Made by a program: the position numbers and the translations under genes. The notes beneath the pieces were generated by a model. That model saw only the letters and a program-made list of their open reading frames with translations. It searched no databases and was not told where the DNA came from. Below are positions 11,691 through 25,600 of a DNA stretch of 64,000 nucleotides, piece after piece. Each line of letters opens with the position of its first letter. The first letter of the stretch is position 1. This DNA comes from Akebia trifoliata. Lineage: Eukaryota; Streptophyta; Magnoliopsida; Ranunculales; Lardizabalaceae. Where the stretch lies: assembly GCA_017979445.1 (NCBI GenBank), contig CM030711.1, positions 39,238,757 to 39,302,756 on the forward strand, given 5' to 3'.

Positions 11691-14303
11691 AGTGAGTATT
11701 TAAGTGTGGGTGTTAGTACTTTGGGACTCAAAAGAGTAAAATTCAAATGGATTTACACTCAAGTACTAAGCCTAAAAAAAAAAAAAAAATCTAACAAACA
11801 CCTTTTTTTTTTTCCTTTTTGGCTTGCTCACCATTTCACTTTTGAGTATTTGCAAATCAAACTATAGTCCATTTATCTCTTAATTTCTTATATCTCATCT
11901 AACTTTAAAAATTCTAAAAAAGTAGTTTTAAAATTCATTCATGGTCATCTTTTGATAACCATCACTTGATGGGTGGGACAAGGTGCCTAACACATTCCTT
12001 GTCCCTCAATTGAACCTCCTTACCTAGTTCTTGATTGTGAGTCACTAAGCTAAAAAAAAAAAATTTCTAAAAAATTCATTTCTTTAAGGTGTCCATTCAC
12101 ACCTTAAGATTAAATGGTGGCCACTCCTCAAGCCCATTATAGATCAAGGTTTTATTCTTTTAAACCCTCAAAGATATATCTACAATTACAAGATCCAAAA
12201 TCCAATGTGTCCCATATTAATTCTTTCTAGAATAAATTTAATTTAAAGTAAATTATTATTATTATTATTATTATTATATAAACAATTAAAAAAATAATGA
12301 ACCCGAGACATCTCATAATATATTTTTCCAAATGGATTTTTTAAATTAATCAGTATAAATAAGAACATTACTTTGAAATTAAATAGTATTTTTCATGTTC
12401 AACATACCCAAAATTATTTTTTCTTTAATCAATTTTCAAAATTAATTATAATTAAAAATAATAAAATCGCAAAATTAATTTAAAATAGTATTTTTAAGTT
12501 TAACCCATCCCAATTTGTTTAAGAGTATCCCTAGCCTTACTAAGGGTCTTTGGGCTCACCTCTTGGCATTCAAAAACACAATCCGGTGCTTCACAGTTGA
12601 AGAGGACAGAATTCTATGAATTTTGAAGAAAAAAATTAAAAAGAGATATTTTTCATCGTTGAATTTCATCTTTAAGTTTGGGAGTTATGTGGAAGTTCGG
12701 TCGCCTATTTTAAAATAAATTGTTTTTGGAACTTTTTCTTTTATCTGGGTCTTTTGATGAAATTCCGGATGTGGTAATCCATTTGAGCAAAACGACCTTT
12801 AGTAAGGCTCAAAATCTTACTATGTTAGTAAGGAAAGGGTTTCACTTGGTTTAAATTCATTTTCGAAATTATTTAATATTAAAAATACATTTTATAACAT
12901 TTAGAAAAAAAAGAAAATTTTATTTTTCTTATATGATTAGACAATGTGCGATCTTGCATTGTTTGTTAGTATCTTGTTTTTTAATTTTTTTGTTTCTAAT
13001 TTGTGTAAACTATATATATGCTAATGCACATGAATGACAGCTAGGAGGCGAAATCTCCTAGACAAGGGTATGTAAAACTATTTTTTTTTTTACTTTTATA
13101 TTTGATTTTTTTGTTGTTTTAATAAATTTTTGCAAAGATATTTTTTTGATTTAAAGTTCTTTGAAATTTATTTGATTTTGATGTTTTATTCCCTTTACTC
13201 AAAAAAAAAAAAAAATTTGCTTGAAGTGTGTTGTTTATTATAGCAATAGTCTAAGTGTTTGCAAGCCATTCTCTCTCTCTCTCTCTCTCTCTCTCTTCCT
13301 TTCTCTTATTTATTTATCTTATCTATTATACAAGATGGTTAGTTGCCGATATTAAAACGGATTCAATGGGATATCAACCTAGGTCAATGATCAACACTCC
13401 ACATGCCTTTACCAACTTAGTCAAGTTGACACCTTTAAAAATCATTAGTGGGCAAGTATCTTAAACATGATGATGCACTCGTTTCCATTCTTGTTGGATT
13501 TATGTTTATTTTCGAGTCGATTTCTCATATACTATCATTGTTTGAAATTTCATTTTCTACAAGTGTTAAAAAAAATGATTGAGAAATTTGATGAGCTCTT
13601 ATATATGATATTCCTTATCTATTTATTTATTCTTTTTTTTAGAATCTTTTTTTTTTCATTATATAATAAATTTTATATCATATTCGATGGTAATTTTTTT
13701 ATATATAATAATCCATGCGCATTTTAGTACTAGTATAATAAAAAAGGCAGATTAGGTATTCCACCTTCATATACTGATCAGGTGGTCCCCGAACTATTAT
13801 ATTATCTAAAGTGCCAGCTTGTAAACTAGCTGGTGAGAGATGGAAATATACTAATTAAACAACACTGAATGGTTCCTACTTAGGCTTTCTTTAGAGATCA
13901 CAAATAAACATGATTTCTGATCAAGATTGGTCCCCACATATAACACATGCTAAAGATTTTGACTGATCCAATGGTTATAACCATTCCATCGATTGGTGAA
14001 GAAAGAAAGGATGATTGGCCAATCAGTGCAGACTAGTAGTACCTTGTTATGCACATTGACATGATAGGTCTGGACCACTTTTACTTATTATTTACTATTA
14101 AAAAAATCCTTTTGTGTGTGTGTGCGCGCGCATAGGAATTGGAGTTTGTTGTGTCCACCCAGTCAGAATAAGTTGCAGATTTTTAAATCCTCAATGATGG
14201 TCTTTATATTTGGCACTTTTTACATTTTCAAGCAAAAATTATGATGTTATACATGGCAATTTCTACTCTAATATGCTTTTCGTAAAGCATACATAAAAAA
14301 AAA
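11691..14303. other. Intergenic stretch, simple repeats only
   Basis: There is no supported gene. The stretch contains a TTA trinucleotide run near 12256-12276, long A and T runs, and a CT microsatellite at about 13270-13296. The open frames around 13255-13727 are low-complexity products of CT and T runs and have no domain character. Confidence 0.5.
13270..13296. repeat. (CT)n microsatellite
   Basis: A CT dinucleotide tract of about 13 units, uninterrupted, in otherwise AT-rich intergenic DNA. Confidence 0.95.
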
Positions 14304-14410
14304 TGCTGAAGTAACATTAAAATTAGCATCGATTCTTAAATTGCTGATGTGGATGTGTGTATGGAATTAATCATAGATGTTATTCATTGAGATACGAGTG
14401 AAAAGCAATT
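14304..14410. mobile_element. Foldback MITE, family B, half copy
   Basis: It starts TGCTGAAGTAACATT like the family B termini and continues through GATGTGGATGTGTGTATGG and ATAGATG to the core GAGATACGAGTGAAA. The partner arm is missing, so this is a truncated copy of the elements at 5546-5711 and 60714-60883. Confidence 0.5.
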
Positions 14411-14977
14411 TTTTTTTTTTGGTCATTTTCTGATAGTAATTTGGTTCGTGATGAACTATCCGTTTGAGTTTGTACTTTTTCAAATCCAAATGATCATTTT
14501 GTGGACACAAAGAGAATGGCTTCCAGCTTCTATGAGAATTCAACAATGGTTATAAGGAGTAAGCAGTTCAATTTGGTTTCTGTTCTCAATATTTGTGGGA
14601 ATTTATAGAACTTTAAACTCATATAAGTTATGGATCATATTGGTCTTATTTGTTTATTTAATGACTAAAATGCCTCCCACAATGTTTCAAAAATATTAAA
14701 CTAGCCACTATTTTATAATTATCAATGTCCACGAAGGCATTTCCCAAAAACCCCTATCACTAAATGATAATTTTGCAATCAAACTACAAAAAATCAATGC
14801 ATAATTGACTTGCTAATGAATGGCCTCACTTTTGTCTAAGGGACCCTTTCCACCAAACTAACTTCGCATCACTCTTAGTTCACTTACATGAGAGTAGTAT
14901 TGAAAGGCTAGGAGGGAAAGAAACTAAAAGCGAGATTCATAGGTTTGGAGAGGAGAGATCGGTGGCATTAGAAGTAA

Positions 14978-15047
14978 ATTTTTCTAAAAATTTACAAAAT
15001 TTTTCTAAAAATTTACAAAATTTTTCTAAAAATTTACAAAATTTTTC
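14978..15047. repeat. Tandem repeat, 21-bp unit, three and a third copies
   Basis: The unit ATTTTTCTAAAAATTTACAAA is repeated three times in exact succession and followed by a partial fourth (ATTTTTC). The copies are identical, so the expansion is recent. The unit is itself AT-rich with short internal inverted repeats. Confidence 0.9.
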
Positions 15048-15411
15048 GTAAAGGAATTAATTGATTAAATGGACAAATTGACGAATTAATTGATAATTTA
15101 TCAATTAATCATGAAAAATGGTAATATTTCTACCCTTCACAATTAAAATTTTGTTTTCATCATTCAAATGCCAAGAATAAGATATGATTCTAAGTAAGTT
15201 GAAAATGATGTGTTTTGATATAACACCTCGGAATATTATTTGTATAATCCTTGAAATTTTTTCAATTTAATTTTGAATTTATTCAAATTAAAAAATTGAA
15301 TCCCCAACCAATAATTTTCTAATCTATAAATTTTAGATGGGTGGGACATGAAAGAGAGATTTGCAAAATAGGTTGAGTCACACAAAAGTGTCAGAATTAG
15401 AAAATACCATT

Positions 15412-15575
15412 GAGGGCTAGTTAAGATGGTAAGAAATGACTGAGTTTTCTCTTTAAGTCATGACTTCGAATCTCAATATGTCGGCTCATGAAAAGATCTA
15501 ACAGATTGGGATGGTGCATGGGCCCAAGTAGACTAGTCTCCCCTAATGTGAGGATAAAAAATAAATAAATAGAAA
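15412..15575 (+). mobile_element. tRNA-derived SINE
   Basis: A tRNA-like head GGGCTAGTTAAGATGGTAAG (box A region) is followed by GACTTCGAATCTC (box B-like). A body containing GGGCCCAAGTAGACTAGTCT and an A-rich AAATAAATAAATAG tail complete the pattern. A polymerase III promoter plus an A-rich tail fits a SINE. Confidence 0.6.
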
Positions 15576-16620
15576 GGACAAAGGAGAGCTCGGACTCAAA
15601 TTTAATTAATTAATAAATTGTTGGATTGAGAATCTTTGTATATATATAAATTAACAACCTAACACAGTGGTGATGCCTATCGCGATATGATAAAATGAAG
15701 AGAAATTGCCTGAAACATATGAAAGCTGTTACTGATGGGCCCACAATTACGGAAAAATCTTCGATTTTTGAACTTATTAAGCTTAAAGCTTTGCTTCATC
15801 GTCACTTGATCTTAATTGTCTTTGAATTTTCAGACTAATGAATCATTATCCACTCATCTAAAACTTTTTCTTTAGTGAAACATACAAATCAGCATAGATT
15901 TTAAAACCTTAGCTTAAAAATTGGTCGTTGATGATGAGGATAGAAGTTGATGGACCCCACTTGTACTAAAGAATATGTTCCTTGGAAAACTATTTCTGTT
16001 GTTGTGCTTGTCACACAGAACCTGTGACCTACTTCACTGGATATTCTGTCTGTGTTCTTCCTGGAAAGACCTCAAAGAGTGATCTTCCCAAGATTTCTTT
16101 CATTACCCAGACTTTATTTTAATTTTTTTCACAAACCCATTTTCGTTTGTTTGGAACTATAACATTTCCATTAAAGGGTGAGACTTTGTTGAGACGTTTC
16201 TTCTCTTGAGATGTTACATGTGTCCATTTTATAAGCTTAGTTTTGTTTTCTTTCTCCAAGTTTTTTATTTTTGGTTTGCATGTTCTTTTTATTATTATTT
16301 GGTTTTTAATCTTTTGCAGGTGAAAGAAGGTGGTATTGGAGAAAACCCAAGTTTTAAAATTTTGGTTTTCAGGTGAAAATGGTGGTTGTGAGTGTTCTTC
16401 CTCTGTTTTTTTATGAATGAGAAAACCCAATTTCAAATTTTGATTTTGAAGGATTTTCTTCTATTGGGTATCTCTGAAATGGGTTTACTTTTAAAGGAGA
16501 GTTGAGATAAAACCATGTGATTACAGTTGGGAAGTAGGTTGAGAACACATGAAATTTTAAAGACTTAGAGAAGGAGTTATAATAGTAGGTGATGTTTCTG
16601 TGAATTTGTTTTAATTTTGG

Positions 16621-16656
16621 ATGAAAAATGGAACCAACAACTCAGAAATCCCTTGA
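16621..16656 (+). promoter_or_regulatory. Upstream ORF overlapping the fucosyltransferase start
   Basis: An ATG 7 bases before the main start opens an 11-residue frame that ends at TGA inside the main coding sequence, in a different frame. Its context is weak (T at -3), whereas the main ATG at 16628 has A at -3 and G at +4. Leaky scanning would therefore favour the main start, but the overlap could lower translation. It matters only if the transcript includes this position. Confidence 0.45.
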
Positions 16657-19600
16657 GAGAGTTGTTTCTCAAAGAGCTTTACAGATGGGTAACTCATTTC
16701 CGTGTCAAATTTGTGTCGTGGGGTTTCTCTGTGGGGCTTGTCTTACATATTTCTTTCTGGCTGCTCTCACTTCCTTCGGGACCGTGGAGCTTGGAGGGAC
16801 CACCTTTTCAACTTCATCGGTGGGAATTTCGTCGCAAAATTCTAGTTCAAAGTATAAATGTAAGTAGACTGAATTTCTGTTTTTTTTTCCACCTACTAAT
16901 TTTGCTTGGTTATGGTTAGGCATTTTGTTTGGTTTTGAATTAGCTTCTAATTTGAATTTTATTCGTTTGTAAAGCAAATTACTCTCTATGACCTGGTTGC
17001 CTTTCTAATTGCATAATTGGTTCCACATTTGTTATTCCATCAACTCTTTTTCTTGGTTTGAATAATTTCCAAATTTCAATTATATCTAGAGTAATTCTAG
17101 CAAAAATAATATCCTAAAATTATTTGCTTTGGGTTAGTCTTGGTTTAGAAATTATAATGTTTGTGGGGGGTTAATTTCCACTTTGAGGCATACTTGTATA
17201 GTGGTTCTGATTGAATAACCCATGCAATAACTGTTTTTCAACTCTAAGTTTCTCGGGGTTGGTAATGAGTACTGATTAACATTTTCCATTTATCAACTCG
17301 TTCTTCTCCTGATTGGATTCAATGGTGTCTTTATGTGTCAAAATATGCTTTTGTATTCTTTTCAGACTTTTTTTACATTCTTATTCTATGATCTCAATTT
17401 GGCATTCATGGGCCATTTGATTACCGATTAGATTTTTTAAGAAAAAAATTAATTTTGATTGTTGAAATCGTTTTCTTTTGATAATAAAAGATATCGGTAC
17501 AAGTGGGAATGGAAGTTACATGCCTCAAGACATTGAAAGGAAGACGAGTTCACAACGAAATGATGAGTTGAGCAACAATGAAAAGGCTTCGTTGTTATAT
17601 TCAGCTTGGAGTGCTATTCTGAATGATTCAGTGGATGAGGCGGATGAGCTCTTGAGTCAAGTTGGACTGAATAAATCAAGTGTGCCTGAAGCCCCACATT
17701 TGGAGAACTGTAAATTAAGCACACAAGTAAATGAACATCTTGACAACCGTCGAGGGAATGAAACCTTTCCTCCTTGGACAACTTGGAAAGGATTGTTGGG
17801 CCTAGAACTACTCCACCAAACATCAACAATGGATACACAACAGTGGCCTTTTGAGTATCAGACAAAAACCGAAGGTGCTTATCCTCCCTGGGTATGTGGT
17901 ATATTAACAATCAGCATTCCATGGTCTGCGAATTTGTTTTTTTCCATTAAATTTAGCTCAATATGTATGTACACAAGTGCATATATATATCTTTCTATTT
18001 CTATATACATATTGTATGGTTTACATAGACATGCCTAAACTTCCATTTTTTTGTGTGTCTATTTTATGCTATATAGTTGCCTAGTTGGTAAGGCATGCGG
18101 GGTGTTAATCGCACGACCTAGTTTCAAACCTTGTTGAACCCACCTTAGCCACTGATCACTAACACCTTAACCTTGTTGAACCCACCATAACTATTTGGGT
18201 GATAATTTATGGATTCTTACATAGAGCTATGATTATATATTGCAAAACATCTAATTTTTTCAATATTTAGTTTTGTATTCTGTTATAAAGAGGTGTTCCA
18301 GTACATCAGTGTCCGTTTTATGCTCTACTTTCGCTTTTTTTTTTTTTTCCTTCTCTTTAATTGAGCATAGAAATATTGAATTATGTGAAGATGAGTGGAT
18401 TGATAAATTACTTTTTTCATACGATAATATTCCTTTTGTTCTTGGTTTTCTGTTATCTGAATAATAGAACAGAAATTGATTGCAACTATGCAGAAATTCC
18501 TGACAGTGGACACAACACAATTATTTGACATGCAAGAGAGTATTTGCTGATTGCACTCTGTATTGTTGCTGAAATCCATGCTTTCTCTGTGTGATATAGG
18601 TTAGGGAAGATTACAGATGTTTTTGTTCTTTTATGTAGATGGCTTCTCTTAGTTCATTAAGTAAAAAATTATGTAACAAGGACACTCGATTTTTTGAAAG
18701 TCGACAATGTAGGTCGCTGTGTCATGGGCATGACACTTATTTATTTACTAGTCAAGCAAGGATTTTTGTTAGAAATATTACATAATATAAGATAATGGGA
18801 CCATACCCACTAAGTTACAATCTGAAACTATGGGAATCCCATCAGATTACCAGCAAAGGCTTTTCTAACAACCGAAGGAAAATTCGATCCAGAGCCAAAA
18901 ATCAAAGAAATTCGTGATTGTGAAGCATGTTTGGCTAAAGCATCCACCACACAGTTGTGTCATGGCACACATGGAGCAAATGCTGATACTCCCATTTAAT
19001 TTTACCCCACTACCAGTACATGATTTTTATCAGAATATCTAGATAATACTTGTCCTGTGTTCTATACTTACAAATAATCTAAGTATTTTCGGAAAGTGAC
19101 TCTCAATATGTGGAATGTATTGCATTGACATGTCAAAGTATCGGGTGTGTGGAGATCAGTGTATCTAACACTTCACATTAGTGTCAGACATTGATACACG
19201 TGTCTGTGTCCCTGTCCTTGATGCATGGGTTACATTCTCTCCAAATGCTACTTCCGTAATACTTCAAACATGCTAAGCTTACACATGATTTTGCTAATGC
19301 AAAGTCATTCAAATGTAGAGCTGAGCCCAAACTTTTCGGATAAGGCTTCAATGATAATAACAACAAACAACATAGCCTTATCCCAAAGTTTGGGCCGACT
19401 AAACAAATCCTGTGTCTCCGCTCCACTAAGTTCAAAGCCAAGTCCTGTGTAATTGAGAGTGAATTCTTATCTTGTTCACTACCTCTGTCCACGCTCTTTT
19501 GGGTCTTCCTCACTCTTTTAGGACCTTCAGCTTGGAATATTCTTCTAAATGAGGCAGCAACGGGCCTTTGTTGAAAAATCCCAAACCATCTCAGCCGACT

Positions 19601-22600
19601 TTCTCTTAGTTTACGGCCTATTTGAACTAGTCCTACATTATATTGTTTATTTGAACCAGCCAGGAGTCAACTGTTACTATGTAAATCAGCTTACATCATT
19701 TCATGCATGATTCAAATATTTTGAGTATTATAAAGAATAGTTTATCGTAATTCAAATATTTGTCGGTAAGGTTCAAATTATTGACGATGATTCCTTGAGA
19801 TGCATTGGATCTTGTGTTGTGATGCAAGCTTGTTTCCAGATATTCTTTCTTTTCTTTATTGGATGATAAGGTCAAATTATAATTTCCCTTGTTATCTAAC
19901 CAATAACATCAGTGTTTGCAGATTGTAGGATCAGATGAAGATAACTTTCCTTTTACGAGAAAAGTGCAACGTGACATATGGATACATCAGCACCCCTTGA
20001 ACTGCAGTGACCCGCATGTACGGTTTCTTGTTGCTGACTGGGAGATACTCCCTGGGTTTGGTATAGGAGCCCAATTTGCTGGAATGTGTGGGCTTCTTGC
20101 CATTGCAATCAATGAGAAACGGGTTCTTGTAACAAACCATTATAACCGTGCTGACCATGATGGATGTAAAGGTATGAATAATAATCATGGCTGTTATTTC
20201 AGTACTTATAGAAAACTTGTACTAAGAAAAGAGGGAAAAAAAAAAGCTTTACGTTCGGGCATATTAAGTATTAACACCCCTTAGCTCCTTCTGACATGCC
20301 TTATTTGCCTTGAATGTATGAACTCAAAGTCCCAAACCTACTAATGTTATTCAGTACTAGTAAAGGAAATGAAAAACAGAACGAAAAAAAGGTATCAAGT
20401 TTTGATCGTTTTTGTTATAGGTCCATCGCGCTCTAGTTGGTCTTGCTACTTCTTTCCCGAAACATCGATAGAATGTCGAGATCGTGCATTTGAACTTATG
20501 ACGAAACAGAAAGCTTGGGAGGATGGAATCGTCACAGGAAAAGATAACTACTCCTCGAAGGAAATATGGGCTGGACATGTACCAAGGTAAGATATTGCAC
20601 AAGTAAAAAGGCGGACTAGTCACATTTTTTTTACTTTACATTTAACATAATTTTTTTAATGAAGGATATGGGGTGATCCTTGGAGTTATTTACAACCAAC
20701 AACTGAGATAAATGGGAGTTTGCTTACACATCATCGTAAAATGGATAGGAGGTGGTGGCGAGCACAGGTATGACCGTACGAGTTAAAGATCTAAAAGTTG
20801 ACATGCCTGTGTTTCTTAAAAATATAGTTGCAATACCACATATAATTCCCTCTTGGGTTTCATCACCACCAAACCATGGTGCATGCTGTAAAACAGAACA
20901 CCTGTTAGATATTTTCAAGTTTTAAAAGTTGTAACCATTTTTCAAAAAAGAAAGCTTTTCAACTATTTTATGTAACTGTTTTTTTTTAAATGTTGCAACT
21001 GTTTTGTTGACCATTTGACCTAAGTATCAACTTTTAACAAATCATTACTTGGGTGATTTTTTTTACTTTTGACTAATAGGTTATTAGAGTAGTTTTGTCA
21101 TTATCGAAGAAGCTTGAATAGATTAAGCAAATATATCACAACAAAACAGTTTTGAACTGTTGTATCCTGAACCAAGTAACTATGTTGGTAACCCCCTTGT
21201 TGGTCAAAATTTATGCATTGAGGGAAAATATCGGTTTAAAGAAAACTGCATTTCTCGTGCCTTTATCTGTTCTCTCTATATTTAGCATTTCTTTTCTCCA
21301 CTTTATCTTCTTTTATCAAACAATTGAAACTAATATTGACGACATTTCTCGTGCTTTTATCTGTTATCTCTATATTTAGCATTTCTTTTCTCCACTTTAT
21401 CTTCTTTTATCAAACAATTGAAACTAATATTGACGACGTATCTCACATCTCCTTCATTACTGAATCGATTTATCAACTAGAACAACATCTATGGCATCCA
21501 TTTCAAGTTACGTGTCATTGACCTAAGTCCTTGGCTCTCGTCGCATAGCGTCCGTGCAACATTTGAACTAATCTCTGTGATGTAGCTCTAGTCATCCTAC
21601 CCTAAGATTCCTAGGAGTTCTCAAAACTCACTGAGGCACTCATGCATAAACTCAAGAGAGTGCTCACTCTTTTAGTTTAATTGTGAAGCTCTAGGATTCT
21701 TGGAGTAGGCTGACTTGAGCTATATCATCGGGATTAGTTCAAGTAAAGCACGGCACTACGTGACGAGAAGCTAAGTCTGTGACAAATGACAACCAAAATT
21801 ACTCTTCTGTTTGCCACTCTGAAGGTTGAGTACATTCTTAACTCTACATGTCCAAACATTGATGATTCAACAATGATACAAGGGACATATCCTCAGTAAA
21901 TTAATGGACTCCTTGTTTGATGTTTACCGATCAATCGAAATGACAAAAGAGCTCTGAGATTCATTCATAAAAGGCAATATAAAACTAAATATTTTTTGCT
22001 TTTACTCTTACATTGTTAGTTATTTTTTATTCAAAATGGTTGATGATAAGTCTATCCTCTCTAAGTTCATAAGTTCTTATTTATAACTTTTTTTTTGATA
22101 ATTGAATGATCACATTAATCACCAAAAGAAAGAGAGAATCCCTGATGGTTAAGGTAACACACCAAAAGGAGCAAAATCAAAACAGAGAAAAAAAAAAAGG
22201 AATGACTCATCATTGACTTTGTAAATTATATGACTATTGGAGGATTTCGTTTCCATTTCCTTGTTAGTGTTGTAATCGCCAAGTTACCTTCTTCTTTGAA
22301 GAATTGCTATAAAATCCTCAAAACATATTAGGAAGGAGTCAATGGAAGAACTTCTCCAACATTTACAAATTAAGGAAATATATCGATTAGGGAATAAAAA
22401 TAGAATTGGATCAAAACCTCACCTTCATACTTAAAAATAAATAAATCAAACATAGTGAAGGAAAAACTTTTTGTGGTCCTTTCAGAAATCAAAATGGTTG
22501 TTGTCGAAAACAATGGTAATAACTGTTATAATTGAGCTATGTAATGTCTTATGAGAAAGCCAATGATTTCTAAATATCTTTATGGGCAATTTTTCTACGT

Positions 22601-25600
22601 CAAAGATCATTGGATATGGGATGATCAAATTGTATTTGACCATTCGGAAATCTGTAATGCTAGTGGATGTTCTCCATGTACCAGAAATTGAACTAAATCT
22701 TGTATTTGCTGACTTGCTTATTAGGCATGGTTTTAATTAGTGTTTGAATTGGATTAGTTCACCTTATATAAGATGGGCGAGTTCACTAGAATCGAATTAC
22801 TGGTGTTTTCTGGAAATAAACCTAGAAACTACTTCCACTTAAATTGAATTGCTGACCCTAAATAAAACTTACTAGCAATTGAACTTCTTTCAAGGGGCTG
22901 TTGGGCATGGTCTGGACTGTAATATGTTTGCTATTGGGTTATATTTTAATCTGGACTTTTGCAGCGCTTCTGCATCAAAACCATAGATCTCTGGTCCATT
23001 TCACTTATTTTAATCTGCTTCATGTTTTCTATAACTTTGGTTTTTATGGCAACAAACTATTAATTAGGGCTGTCAATGGATAGGATTAGACCCGAAATCC
23101 GATCCGATAACTTCGGGTCTGGATCGATGTTTTGGATTCTGATAAGGACCCAAATCCGATATCTTATTGGATTGGACCTGGATTAACCATATCCCAATCC
23201 GATAATATTTTAGAAAGTATATAAATTATATTACACATTTGTTGAGATATATAAAATTTATTTATATTTTGTATATAAATTCGGGTTTGGCTCGATCTGG
23301 AGCCGATCCGATTGTTAATGGATCGGATCTGGATCTTAAAATTGAGATCCGATAAAAATTTGATCTGATCCTTATTGGATTGGTACCAAATCGACCCGAT
23401 CCGATCCGGACCCAATCCATTGACAACCCTACTATTAATAGCGTAATATTTATATAGACAACTGTAATTAGTGCAATGAATTGGTCGTCTGTCAGACTAG
23501 GGTGTATTCCACCATTTCAAATTTAACATCCATTAATTTCTCCATGTTTTTTATTATTTTAATATTATTTTTAGTCCAATAATTTGGATTCTATCATTCT
23601 TGATTAAATTATGCGGTCCAATTCATTGGACAGCAAAATAATGCACTTATGATTCATTACCCTGCCAACCATGACATTTGCATTATGATTCATTTAATGC
23701 AATCTTGGACCTTTGATTTCAACTTAATATTGAATTAATGGTTCACAATTTTTCAGGCATTACGATACCTAATGAGGTTTCAAAGTGAGTACACGTGCGG
23801 TCTGCTAAATATTGCCCGGAATACAGCATTTGGATTGCAAGCTGCAAAAATGGTTCTTGAAAATCTTCGTGGAGAATGGCCAAAGGTCTGTTAGTGTTTA
23901 ATGCTTATAAACCAGTACTTTTTAAAAAAATACTTTTAAAGACAAAAGACACATTAATTTAGGATTCAATACTGAATCACCTGTGCTACCAATTTGCTTT
24001 CAATCTTTTGCTATAGCTTATAAAATGGTTGAAAAGATAATTGTTCTAGATGATTCTGCTTAATAAACTAAATTCTTGGTCATTCTTGGAATCATTTACA
24101 TGCACACTGAACAAATTCCCCGGGACTTTGATTGTTACCAAATTCGTGCCTAGATTCTATCTAATGTTGGAGATTACTTCGGATCCCTCCACGTAATCTT
24201 GTTCCTATTTGAGAGGGAGATCTTTGGCAATCATCTCTCTCTTTACTAATTTAGTCCCTAGATTCCGTCTAGAGCCACATATATGAATAATCAGTGAAAA
24301 GTCAACCTTAGTAGAGTACTTTGGTGGTAATGGCGTGTGTCTCAACCTTAGTTACTGGAAGCACCAAGAAGCGTTCCTATGTTGGAAATGGGAAAGTCAT
24401 CAAACATTGGAAATTGAAAAAATTTATGACCAAAACCAGGACTGGAGTGGGACTCTGAACGGGAATGGCGCACTTTGTAGAGGCCTACTGCTAGGTCCTG
24501 ACCTCTGGAGGATTTCTTCCCTTAGTAGTTGAGTTCTATCTAGGAGCCAGATTAAAATTCAACTACACGCAGCTCAAGGGTTCCACATCGTTAATTAAGA
24601 CCTTTAATGCACGGCCTTGTAAGACCATTGGAGAGGGGATGATACATAGGTTTTATAATTTTTCACTACATCTTAGTTATTTGGAGTAATAAGAGCATAA
24701 GTTTTGTGGTGTAGTTAATGTAGGAGAGGACTTGTGGTGTGAAGGAAGGTATTTATTGTACAGAAGTTATGGTAGGAGGCTGATCTTTGTTAAGTAATAA
24801 CTCTGATGAAGGTGGTTATATTTAGTATTTAGGCTATAAAACTTGATGGGAAATGAGAAATTTAACTTTGTGTTGTGTTCAAATTTAATGTCGAGCCTTC
24901 ATGGATTGGTGCAGTGCGCCATGTTTTCGACATCATCATAGATCTCAGACCGAAAGTGTAGAAACAAGTGCAGAAGTGTTAACATAATATTTCTCATTTG
25001 ATAGCAGAAAGAGAAAGGTAAAATGACACCGGATTGGGTCAAAAAACATATGGTTGGATGGGGAATTTGTCAGCTTTCTAACAAATTAAGAAACACCAGA
25101 TTGAATGTACTTGGTGAAAATTATAAGAGCTTATTGGGGTGTGATAGAAATCCTAGATGGCTTCTATGTGATGGGTTGCGTTTCAAATTTTGAATGTCTC
25201 ATATTTTACTCTTTAATATTATAACATATGAATCCTAAGGTTTGATTACAAAATATAAAATGCATATACAATTTGGAAAACACTGTGACAAGTAAAATTA
25301 CTCAATGCTACAGTAGTCACTTTGTTCTTTGTTAGGGTAACTCAACCCTCACCAAAAAAGTTTCTAGTCTATTCTAATTTCTTAAAACAAATGATTATAT
25401 GTAAACGTAGTCACCAAGTTGGGGTTCGGGAATAAGTCAGCAAGGGAAAGGTTCGAAAAATTTAGTAAGATTGGGAAAAATCGATTTAGTGTTAGTGTTG
25501 TATAATTGATCCGACATGGTGGTGTTCACATGTTATATCATCAAATCCCATATTAAACTATAATAATAAATCATCAACCCCATATTGATATCATCCATAT

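Noticed and set aside
14978..15047. CRISPR-like array
   Set aside because: The units are contiguous with no unique spacers, and the genome is a plant; it is a plain tandem repeat.
17892..18038. Extension of fucosyltransferase exon 2 past position 17891
   Set aside because: The frame continues by chance into the intron; a good GT donor lies at 17892 and the family sequence resumes in phase at 19922.
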